Below are positions 34,890 through 41,637 of a stretch of 64,000 nucleotides of DNA, piece by piece. Source of the stretch: Palsa-892 sp963751615. Lineage in GTDB: Bacteria; Pseudomonadota; Alphaproteobacteria; Rhizobiales; Xanthobacteraceae. The notes beneath the pieces were generated by a model that saw nothing but the letters and a program-made list of their open reading frames with translations, was not told the origin of the DNA and ran no database searches. Within the stretch, counting starts at the first letter, position 1; every line of letters starts with the position of its first letter. The position numbers were made by a program, and so were the translations under genes. Location of the stretch: contig CAVVVG010000007.1 in NCBI GenBank assembly GCA_963751615.1, positions 525,720-589,719 on the forward strand, in the 5' to 3' direction.

Positions 34890-36263
34890 TCAGGCTGCAG
34901 GCAATACTAGTTCGGCTCGCAAGCCGCCAATCGGGGCCTTTCCCAGCAATAGTTTGCCACCGTAGAGAGTCGCAAGTTCCGTCACGATCGAAAGCCCCAG
35001 ACCCGAGCCGGGTTTACTTTCATCAAGTTTGCGACCACGAATTGGAAGCTGGTCGCGCGTCTCAAGCGGTAGCCCCGGCCCATCGTCGTCGATCATCACA
35101 TGAAAAAAAGCTCGATCCCCGGGGTTTTCTGCCGGTCCCGAGAACACCTCGATTTCCACACGTGAGTTTGCCCATTTACAGGCATTGTCGACGAGGTTTC
35201 CCATCATTTCTTCCAGATCTTGCTGCTCACCGCGAAACTTCATCTCGTCGTTCAAACGCGTTTCGATGACAAGCCCGCGATCACGATGGATTTTGGTCAT
35301 TGTGCGAGCGAGACCGGCGACTACAGGAGAAACGTCGCTGACAGTTCCAACCACTGCAACGCGAGCCGCTAGCCTTGCTCTTTCCAAGTGATGCTGGATT
35401 TGCTCACGCATCAAACCAATTTGTTCGCGAACTTTTGCGGCCACAGGATCGTCGCGACCTGCCGTCTCGTTAAGCAAGACCGAGAGAGGCGTTTTTAAAG
35501 CATGCGCAAGATTACCCACATGCGTGCGTGCGCGGTCAACAATTTCCCGATTGGACTCGAGCAGCGCATTGACCTCACTCGCAAGCGGCGCGATTTCTTC
35601 TGGAAATTTTCCTTCAAGGCGTTCGGCTCGTCCGGATCGGATCGCCGAAAGCGCCTCCGATATTCGTATAAGCGGTCGCAAACCAAAGCGAACCTGAAAC
35701 CAAACCGTGAGCACGAAGGCAAGGCCAAGAGAACCAAATGTGACAAAAAGCGCGTCATTAAAGTCTTCGCTGTCATCTTCAATCTCGAGAGAATCACCAG
35801 CGACAGCCACCAAGTAACGGCCATCGTCTCCCAGATCTAAGATTCGTTCGACAATACGGAGACGTTGTCCGTCGGGCCCATTTACATAACCTTCACGATA
35901 CCCGCCGAGATTCTCGGCTGTTTTTGCGTCCATCAGCGCTGGCAAGCCGCTAGCAGGGGTGGAATGTGAGCTTTTCGTTTCAAGTTTGTCTCCACTTATT
36001 CGGCTGATTTGCCAGTACCAACCCGACAGAGGTTGTTCAAAAAGGGGGTCGCCGAGGGCTGCGGGTTCTGGCAAACTATCTTTCGTCGCGGATGCCACAT
36101 CGGCGACAATCGTCTTGAGATAAACAGCCAACCGCCGGTCAAACGATCGTTCGACCGAAGTGCGGTAGAGTGTCGAAAGCAATAAGCCGACGATTACGAG
36201 AATCACGACGCTCACGATGGTGGCCGTGATAAAAAGTCGCCGCGCGAGTGAACTAGCGTGCAT
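34890..36263 (-). CDS. feuQ: Sensor histidine kinase FeuQ (PhoQ-like)
   Basis: A 457-residue inner-membrane kinase with helices at about 10-30 and 170-190 and a periplasmic domain of about 140 residues. The H box HVGNLAHALKTPLSVLLNET is typical of FeuQ and PhoQ, and the ATPase has NLVDNACKWANSRVEIEV, DDDGPGLPLETR and GSGLGLSIVTELATLYGG. In rhizobia FeuQ/FeuP respond to osmotic or envelope conditions and control export of periplasmic glucans; that role is by orthology. The start overlaps the feuP stop by 11 bases. The next gene on the strand is the unknown helical protein, then ccmE. Confidence 0.82.
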   Translation of the reverse strand: MHASSLARRLFITATIVSVVILVIVGLLLSTLYRTSVERSFDRRLAVYLKTIVADVASATKDSLPEPAALGDPLFEQPLSGWYWQISRISGDKLETKSSHSTPASGLPALMDAKTAENLGGYREGYVNGPDGQRLRIVERILDLGDDGRYLVAVAGDSLEIEDDSEDFNDALFVTFGSLGLAFVLTVWFQVRFGLRPLIRISEALSAIRSGRAERLEGKFPEEIAPLASEVNALLESNREIVDRARTHVGNLAHALKTPLSVLLNETAGRDDPVAAKVREQIGLMREQIQHHLERARLAARVAVVGTVSDVSPVVAGLARTMTKIHRDRGLVIETRLNDEMKFRGEQQDLEEMMGNLVDNACKWANSRVEIEVFSGPAENPGDRAFFHVMIDDDGPGLPLETRDQLPIRGRKLDESKPGSGLGLSIVTELATLYGGKLLLGKAPIGGLRAELVLPAA

Positions 36264-36924
36264 TCGCTGGAGGATTTAAGAGATAACCGAGACCGCGAAC
36301 GGTCTGGATCAAATCAACGCCGAGCTTCTTTCGCAATCGACCGACAAACACTTCTATCGTGTTCGAGTCGCGATCAAAATCCTGGTCGTAAAGATGCTCA
36401 ACGAGTTCGGTACGAGAAACGACTCGTCCCATATGATGCATGAGATAAGCGAGAAGACGGTATTCGTGGGAGGTTAACCGAACGGGATTGCCGTCGACCG
36501 AAACGCGGCCGGATCGAGTATCGAGCCGGATCGGACCACAGCTGAGTTCGCTTGTGGCGTGACCACTTGCTCGACGCAATAGAGCGCGAAGCCGGGCGAG
36601 CACTTCTTCCATATGGAATGGTTTTGCGACGTAATCATCAGCGCCGACATCAAATCCTTGCACTTTCTCGGACCAGCGATCGCGCGCTGTTAGGACAATT
36701 ACGGGCATTTTTCTGCCGGCTCGTCGCCATGACTCGAGCACGGAAATCCCGTCCATTTTTGGAAGACCGAGATCGAGCACAATCGCGTCATATGGTTCGC
36801 TCTCGCCGAGATAATGGCCCTCCTCGCCGTCAAAAGCGCGATCGACAGCGTAACCCGCATCCGTCAGCGCAGTGCATAATTGACGATTAAGATCGGGATC
36901 GTCTTCGACGACCAGAAGGCGCAT
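36253..36924 (-). CDS. feuP: Response regulator FeuP (PhoP-like, OmpR family)
   Basis: A 223-residue regulator. The receiver domain begins MRLLVVEDDPDLNRQL, with phosphorylated Asp in AIVLDLGLPKMDG, Thr in VLTARD and Lys in YVAKPFHMEEV. The winged-helix domain has LTSHEYRLLAYLMHHMGR and NTIEVFVGRLRKKLGVDLI, the PhoP-like recognition region. It overlaps feuQ by 11 bases and heads the minus-strand run that includes ccmE and degP. Its promoter faces the trypsin-like protease gene across about 310 bases. Confidence 0.85.
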   Translation of the reverse strand: MRLLVVEDDPDLNRQLCTALTDAGYAVDRAFDGEEGHYLGESEPYDAIVLDLGLPKMDGISVLESWRRAGRKMPVIVLTARDRWSEKVQGFDVGADDYVAKPFHMEEVLARLRALLRRASGHATSELSCGPIRLDTRSGRVSVDGNPVRLTSHEYRLLAYLMHHMGRVVSRTELVEHLYDQDFDRDSNTIEVFVGRLRKKLGVDLIQTVRGLGYLLNPPANAR

Positions 36925-37234
36925 TTGGTCAGTTTGCTCCCTTGTGCCTACGGGCTGTATCGCATTTCGACGATAGCCAGTGCACTCCGATAGGGGGAAA
37001 TCAAGACAAATTCAGAATTTGGATAACGCGCGCAAAAACAAGGTTTTGGGGGCGGATTGTTCTTCTACATCCCGATTCCTAGAATGTTTAGTTAACAAGG
37101 TGGCGTAGCGCTTCAATGGTTAGATCGTCCCTCGCGCGCCTCAATCGCCTGGGTCCAAACGACTGAAGATGTTCACACCCCAAAACCAAATCTCGTGCCG
37201 CACATTGGAACCAAGTTCGCAAAACGGATACCAG
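36925..37234. other. Divergent intergenic region
   Basis: 310 bases between feuP and the trypsin-like protease. It must hold both promoters. I see no repeat, RNA gene or clear operator. The in-frame upstream extension of the protease (from 37169) is not protein-like. Confidence 0.5.
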
Positions 37235-38002
37235 ATGGTTGAAAAAAATCCCGCGATCAAATCAATACTGCGATCGTTTCTAAGTGTATTTCTCTTGGTG
37301 ACTGGGATTACTCGTCCGGCATTTGCGATCAATGGCGGTGTTGAAGGTCCGTCCGAATTAGCCGCTCGCACTGTCTTTATTGTATCCACCCGCGGTTCCT
37401 ATTGCACCGGCACAGTCCTTGCCCTTGATCTGATCATTACGGCCGGCCATTGCGTACAGCCAGCGGCAAATTATTCGGTGAACCTACAAGACGGCGGGTC
37501 GTCGCGCGTAATTGCCATCTCAAAAGTTGTACTGCATCCGCATTTCGACCCGAAACAGTTTGAAACGCGAAAGCCCTCCCCCGATATGGCGATCCTAAAA
37601 CTCGCCGAGTCGCTACCTGCACGATATCAATTCGCGAAAATTTCAACCGACGCGTCGCTGCCAAAAGTCGGAGATGTGTTTGTCCTTGCCGGATTCGGCT
37701 TTGCGGTCGATGGCGACGAAACCACTCTCGGAAAGTTACGAAGTGTGGCGTTGCCTGCCATTGGAACAACCGGCGGCATCATGGTAAGGTTGTCGAGCAG
37801 CAGTGGCAGCTCAGTTGGCGCCTGTACTGGCGACTCGGGTGGCCCCATCTTTCGCGAAGGTGTACTTGCTGGCGTAATTGGCTGGATCAATACACCAGCT
37901 GGCCGAAATTGCGGTTCGGTCACCGGCGCAACGCTCACGGGGCTGCAACGCAATTGGATCGTTTCAACCGTGCGATCGCTCGGCGCCCAAATTCGCGACT
38001 AG
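37235..38002 (+). CDS. Secreted trypsin-like serine protease (S1 family)
   Basis: A chymotrypsin-fold protease, 255 residues from ATG 37235 (MVEKNPAIKS). A signal peptide with hydrophobic core SFLSVFLLVTGI ends near RPAFA, and the mature chain opens with INGG, the trypsin-type activation N-terminus (IxGG). The triad is His in ITAGHC, Asp in DMAILKL and Ser in GDSGGP; the Cys pairs CTG and TAGHC plus CTGDSGG fit the conserved disulfides. Signal cleavage at AFA-INGG would itself expose the activating Ile, so no separate zymogen step may be needed. Probably periplasmic or extracellular. It stands alone, divergent from feuP. Confidence 0.88.
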   Translation: MVEKNPAIKSILRSFLSVFLLVTGITRPAFAINGGVEGPSELAARTVFIVSTRGSYCTGTVLALDLIITAGHCVQPAANYSVNLQDGGSSRVIAISKVVLHPHFDPKQFETRKPSPDMAILKLAESLPARYQFAKISTDASLPKVGDVFVLAGFGFAVDGDETTLGKLRSVALPAIGTTGGIMVRLSSSSGSSVGACTGDSGGPIFREGVLAGVIGWINTPAGRNCGSVTGATLTGLQRNWIVSTVRSLGAQIRD

Positions 38003-38214
38003 GTTAATAGGGTGAAAAACTTTGGACAATTGTTAATTAAATTGTTTTGACCAGTGTCTGTCTCACCAATCCACACACGGGAAAACAAAACCACTAAATT
38101 GATTTCAAGTTTTTTATCGCGTGAATGGTAATGTCGCACATTTTGCGGAAGAATGTTCTTTCCGACTTAAGTCTTCATTCCCGGCCGGAAGGCCGTACCC
38201 CTTAGGAGATTAGC
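38003..38214 (+). promoter_or_regulatory. AT-rich leader region with hairpins
   Basis: About 210 bases of lower GC than the surroundings, before a short open frame. Two hairpins are visible: an imperfect one with arms CGGAAGAA (38146-38153) and TTCTTTCCG (38156-38164), and a perfect one, CGGCC-GGAA-GGCCG (38182-38195). An AGGAG ribosome site follows at 38204-38208. Together they look like a structured 5' leader, but no known riboswitch class is recognised. Confidence 0.35.
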
Positions 38215-38289
38215 GTGATACATCCAATTAATTTTCTTTACGATGGGAAAATTTCGGAAGCTTTAGCTGAAGACTGCGAACATTCTTAA
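38215..38289 (+). CDS. Candidate short ORF of 24 codons
   Basis: GTG at 38215 lies 6 bases after AGGAG and opens a frame encoding MIHPINFLYDGKIS and then EALAEDCEHS, ending at TAA 38287-38289. It precedes the Gly-rich secreted peptide by 122 bases. It is too short to judge by composition; the well-placed ribosome site is the main evidence. It might be a leader peptide or simply chance. Confidence 0.3.
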   Translation: MIHPINFLYDGKISEALAEDCEHS

Positions 38290-38411
38290 CAAATCTTTTG
38301 AAAATTTTACCTTTGATCAAAACCGAACCACAAACAATCAATGGCACTCCTCGTCGCGCGCTTCCGTGTTGGAAACGCTCCCCGAAACAGAAAGAGAAAG
38401 AGATCGAGTCC

Positions 38412-38582
38412 ATGAAAAAAATCATGCTTTTCACTATTGCTACTTGCCTGACGCTTTTTGCCGTTCTGCCGTCGCGGGCCGATAGCAATCCACGCTATCC
38501 GCAAGATCGCACTTGGGACGTTCTCGACCAAGGTGCCAATGGTGGCGGAGCTGGCGGCGGAGGGGGCGGCGGCGGCGAGTAA
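38412..38582 (+). CDS. Small secreted Gly-rich peptide
   Basis: A 56-residue product from ATG 38412 (MKKIMLFTIATCLTLFAVLP), after AGAGATCGAG. Residues 1-22 are a Sec signal peptide ending in SRADS. The mature part of about 33 residues is polar, with NPRYPQDRTWDVLDQGANGG, and ends in a run of glycines broken once by Ala and closed by Glu. A perfect terminator follows 20 bases after the stop, so this is a complete short transcription unit, possibly including the 24-codon frame upstream. No family recognised. Small tails of this kind are seen on exported peptides, but no function can be given. Confidence 0.6.
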   Translation: MKKIMLFTIATCLTLFAVLPSRADSNPRYPQDRTWDVLDQGANGGGAGGGGGGGGE

Positions 38583-38601
38583 TCGCTGACTCACCCCTAG
38601 G

Positions 38602-38632
38602 GCCCGGTCATCGACCGGGCCTTTTTCTTTTG
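38602..38632 (+). terminator. Strong intrinsic terminator
   Basis: GGCCCGGTC (38602-38610) and GACCGGGCC (38614-38622) form a perfect 9-base stem with a 3-base loop, followed by TTTTTCTTTT. It ends the Gly-rich peptide unit. Confidence 0.9.
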
Positions 38633-38636
38633 GGAG

Positions 38637-39188
38637 CTAGATTGGGATTGGCATCTTTCGCTTGTTCGAGCTTTGTCGATATTGGGGGCGTCTGCGCTGA
38701 ATGTGCGTCGTGTTTGCAAGATTGGTTACCCGAGTTGGCTCTTCTGCCGGCCAATCCACAATATGAGCCGGATATTCGCTGATCGGCAGGTCACGCTCGC
38801 GTGCCAAGATGCGGCCTTTGACAGAAACCCCCGCTGCAACGACGGTTTCTGACCTTCCAGAACGAAGCGGATGCCACCACGCCAGTCCGCGCCCCTCCGC
38901 CAGTCGACGATAGGCGCAGGAGCGCGGCAGCCATGCAAATTCAGCGGCACGCTTCGAAGTAAGATGCAGACAATCGCGGACACGTTTCATGCGGTTGGCA
39001 TAGTCGGTGCAACGGCAAGCCACGCAGTCGAACAAGCGGCAAACGATGTCCGTGTAATAGATCTTTCCGCTATCTTGGTCTTCGAGTTTGATGAGGCAAC
39101 AGCGTCCGCAACCATCGCACAGTGATTCCCACTCAGCCCGCGACATAGTCGAAAGCGGCTTTTTCCAAAAGGGCTCGAGCTTATCCAT
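38637..39188 (-). CDS. YcgN/YkgJ-family cysteine cluster protein
   Basis: A 183-residue cytoplasmic protein of the UPF0260 group. Start ATG 39188 (MDKLEPFWKKPLSTM). Conserved Cys residues appear as CDGCGRCCLIK, VCRLFDCVACRC and DCLHL, a pattern thought to bind zinc or an Fe-S cluster. The ending after DWPAEEP is longer than usual, with about 30 basic and polar residues. No function has been established for the family. It is isolated, with its stop 5 bases beyond the terminator of the convergent peptide gene. Confidence 0.88.
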   Translation of the reverse strand: MDKLEPFWKKPLSTMSRAEWESLCDGCGRCCLIKLEDQDSGKIYYTDIVCRLFDCVACRCTDYANRMKRVRDCLHLTSKRAAEFAWLPRSCAYRRLAEGRGLAWWHPLRSGRSETVVAAGVSVKGRILARERDLPISEYPAHIVDWPAEEPTRVTNLANTTHIQRRRPQYRQSSNKRKMPIPI

Positions 39189-39200
39189 GCGCTGCAACAT

Positions 39201-39411
39201 ACACGAAGTCCTGTCGCCGATCCTTGAATTTATTAAAAATGTGAGACCGTGAAAATATGCACTGAACGAATGAATTCATTGCAATTTCTGGGCTTCGTAG
39301 CGGCTGCTCCCAATGGACAGTCCGTGTTGGCAATGTTTGGGATAACTCCGAAAGTTAGTTCCTGGTACATTCTGCCCTCGGATCGCGAATCAGAGCGTGA
39401 TTTCTGCCGTC
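39201..39411. other. Intergenic, possible remnant
   Basis: About 210 bases between two minus-strand genes. A plus-strand frame from 39249 to 39476 encodes SVLAMFGITPKVSSWYILPS and similar segments that look faintly protein-like, but it overlaps the end of the next gene and has no ribosome site. I do not call it a gene. Confidence 0.3.
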
Positions 39412-40065
39412 CTAATGGCCTTCTCTCCGGCCCGTATGCGGCGCCGGAGCTACCCACTCATTCATCTCACCTTTAAGCCGTTTTAGAATTTCAATGAGCG
39501 CAGGGCTCGACATTGAAGTCCGCGCCAGCAAGCGCTCCGCACCTTCTTTTTTGGAAATTTGCTCTTTTTTCCAAGCCTCAAATGAACCAAACAGTTGGTA
39601 TCGTTTGCCGAGCGCTCGCAGTGCATCCGCGAGGTCGAGCAGTTCTTCAACAACGAGATTGATCTGCTTTTCCGTCCAGATCTCCTCAAAAACAACTTTA
39701 CTTCCCTTTAGTGTGACGCTTTGTCCGATGTATTCGCGCTCGCTCAAGGCGTCAGGCCAGGTATTCCCCATCAGTGAGCTTGCAATTCCATAAAGCCGGC
39801 GAGATTCTCCGAGTAACGTCGACAAATCACGGACAAATTCGGGGCCATGCGTCGGCGCTGCGTGAATTAAGGCGGACAGATACTGCTCAAGCGCGCGGAA
39901 TCCGAGATTTCCGACGAGCGCAATGCTCTTGGAGACGTCCGAACCAAGAATGCCGATCGCAATTTTCTGCAGCGTCCACTCAATTCTTGCCCATTGGATT
40001 GCGATCACGCCAATCGCCACTACGAGACGCGGCTCAACGCCAAACCATCGATAATCTTTTTGCAT
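39412..40065 (-). CDS. Hypothetical helical protein
   Basis: A 217-residue protein I do not recognise. It is almost entirely helical, with no signal peptide. The N-terminal segment IAIQWARIEWTLQKIAIGIL, a later ESRRLYGIASSLMG, and a third helix rich in Leu and Glu (EELLDLADALRALGKRY) recall the layout of HEPN-like four-helix proteins. The RxxxxxH ribonuclease motif of active HEPN domains is not present, as no His follows the Arg pair. No toxin-antitoxin or defence partner is adjacent. The basic tail APHTGRREGH is unusual. Any function would be a guess. Confidence 0.55.
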   Translation of the reverse strand: MQKDYRWFGVEPRLVVAIGVIAIQWARIEWTLQKIAIGILGSDVSKSIALVGNLGFRALEQYLSALIHAAPTHGPEFVRDLSTLLGESRRLYGIASSLMGNTWPDALSEREYIGQSVTLKGSKVVFEEIWTEKQINLVVEELLDLADALRALGKRYQLFGSFEAWKKEQISKKEGAERLLARTSMSSPALIEILKRLKGEMNEWVAPAPHTGRREGH

Positions 40066-40207
40066 GGGATCAATCCATTAGCTGTCGCAAAATATTTTTG
40101 CGGATAAAGTTTAACACCGCTGCTTTCAGCTTAACGCAAATCCGAAAATGGACTCGAAAACAATCTCACAGAAACTCTTTCTGTTACGGTTACGAGCGGA
40201 TCATCGA

Positions 40208-40672
40208 TCAAGCTCGGTTAAGCCAGAGAATGCCGGCATTTAGCGTCGTTGCATAGCAAACCCACACGAGATAGGGCGCAAGCAGCCAGGCTGCGAGCCG
40301 ATCTGACTTGAACGCTGAACGCATGGTAGCGGCAATCGCAAGCAGCAATAGGGTGATGACAACCAAGGCTACTTCGATCGCGTGCAGCGAAAAAAATATT
40401 GGGGACCATATGGCATTCAACGCGAGTTGCAGCAAAAATAGATTAACGGCTTGCCTCCGAAACTCGCTGGGTGGCGCGTTCGAAAGCCGCCAGAGTGCGA
40501 TCGCCATCATGCCGTAGAGGAGAGTCCATACGATCGGGAAGGCTATGTTGGGTGGAGTCCACCATGGCTTGCGGAGCGCCGCATACCACGTTGGAATTTC
40601 CGGTGCTGTTGCGAGCGAAGCAAGATACCCGATGCCAAGACAGCCGACCAAGCACGCTAGAAGTCGAAACAA
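40208..40672 (-). CDS. tspO: TspO/MBR family tryptophan-rich membrane protein
   Basis: A 154-residue inner- or outer-membrane protein with five helices. It carries the family's Trp/Pro-rich first loop, IPTWYAALRKPWWTPPNIAF, and the helix PIVWTLLYGMMAIALWRL; LQLALNAIWSPIFF and LAPYLVWVCYATTLNAGI are further signatures. TspO binds porphyrins and cholesterol-like ligands. In Rhodobacter it tunes tetrapyrrole and photosynthesis gene expression, and elsewhere stress responses. It stands alone here, with no carotenoid or photolyase neighbours. Confidence 0.93.
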   Translation of the reverse strand: MFRLLACLVGCLGIGYLASLATAPEIPTWYAALRKPWWTPPNIAFPIVWTLLYGMMAIALWRLSNAPPSEFRRQAVNLFLLQLALNAIWSPIFFSLHAIEVALVVITLLLLAIAATMRSAFKSDRLAAWLLAPYLVWVCYATTLNAGILWLNRA

Positions 40673-40977
40673 AGAATTCGTAAACAGTGATCTCTCCGAA
40701 AGTTTGGTTGCAAAAGAGTTTCAGTCCACGATACGATCAAAGCAAGTCTCGCCGCATCATCGCTGTGCCCTCGATCCCTCAACAGCAAATGGATAAATCC
40801 CACTATTGAGGGGCGACATAGGTGAGCCAAGAGCAGGTAATTGCGAATAAATTGCGCAAATCCGATGGGGACATGTGTAAGATTTCGTAAAATTGTAGTG
40901 AATTCATACGCAAAACCTCAATGCGCCGCAGGTATTAAGGGGCGGTCGGAATCCACCGTCCCACACGGAGCCCTGAA
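40673..40977. other. Intergenic region, no gene seen
   Basis: 305 bases between tspO and the divergent Flp pilin. They should contain both promoters. The only short frames present have no ribosome site and no recognisable product. Confidence 0.5.
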
Positions 40978-41136
40978 ATGCCTATCTTTCGTAATTTTAT
41001 TCACGATGAAAGCGGCGCCACCGCTATCGAATACGGCCTGATCGCGGCGTGTATTTCCATCGCAATTATTGCGGCGGTACAGTCGATCGGCACGAGCCTC
41101 AACTCAACCTTTACGTCGGTTTCGAACGCTCTCTAA
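40978..41136 (+). CDS. flp: Flp-type (type IVb) pilin
   Basis: A 52-residue prepilin. A short basic-to-acidic leader, MPIFRNFIHDESG, is followed by the prepilin-peptidase site: cleavage after Gly, then ATAIEYGLIAA with the conserved Glu-Tyr pair at +5/+6. A hydrophobic helix, CISIAIIAAV, and the polar tail TSLNSTFTSVSNAL follow. This is the standard Flp/Fap layout. GGAG lies 8 bases upstream and an intrinsic terminator 31 bases downstream, so it is a single-gene transcript. No tad/cpa assembly genes are in the window, so assembly would depend on a tad locus elsewhere. Confidence 0.92.
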   Translation: MPIFRNFIHDESGATAIEYGLIAACISIAIIAAVQSIGTSLNSTFTSVSNAL

Positions 41137-41166
41137 TAAAACGTTCAACTGAACTGGTGTAAAAAA

Positions 41167-41200
41167 CGGCTCCGCTTAATTAAGCTGGAGCCCTTTTTTT
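41167..41200 (+). terminator. Terminator of the Flp pilin gene
   Basis: GGCTCC (41168-41173) and GGAGCC (41187-41192) form the base of a stem extended by the palindrome GCTTAATTAAGC, followed by seven T. Confidence 0.85.
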
Positions 41201-41353
41201 ATGCTGCGGAATCTTGAGATCCACTGCAGATCGACAAAACGCAAGGTAATTCAACTGGTTGCGACGAACCCTATTCAATTCGCAAGAAACTGAGCTGTTC
41301 ACAGCATTGATTTGGGTCAACACCTCGGAAATATATCCGTCAATAATATAAAG

Positions 41354-41527
41354 ATGACGTCGATTGCGAAAGTACTTTTGAAATATTGCCCGCGTTGTCG
41401 CGTTGCGATGGTTGGATCGAAATCAAATCCTGAACTGTCGCATGCTGACCGACACGAGTGTTTGAGCTGTGGAATCATAATCAGCTATCCGTCCTCACCC
41501 GCAGATAAGACCAACGAAGACAACTGA
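41354..41527 (+). CDS. Small zinc-ribbon-like protein
   Basis: A 57-residue product from ATG 41354 (MTSIAKVLLKYCPRC). Two CxxC knuckles, CPRC and CLSC, about 26 residues apart, give a possible four-Cys zinc ribbon; a DRHE segment lies between them. The tail is polar. No clear ribosome site is visible, which lowers confidence. No family recognised. It is located between the Flp pilin terminator and the gamma-glutamyltransferase end. Confidence 0.45.
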   Translation: MTSIAKVLLKYCPRCRVAMVGSKSNPELSHADRHECLSCGIIISYPSSPADKTNEDN

Positions 41528-41637
41528 ACATATTAGTATGCGTCTGTGAACCGTCGCGTTCTGGCTCCCGTGCCTTAAACGCGCCTGAGAGATAATGATT
41601 TTATTAAAGCTGCGATACGCAGTCTTTCTGAGAGCAA

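Noticed and set aside
37098..37140. tRNA-like start GGTGGCGTAGCGC near 37100
   Set aside because: No anticodon or T arm can be folded from the following bases.
39249..39476. 75-codon plus-strand frame
   Set aside because: Overlaps the end of the gene at 39412, no ribosome site, no recognisable family; may be a remnant at most.
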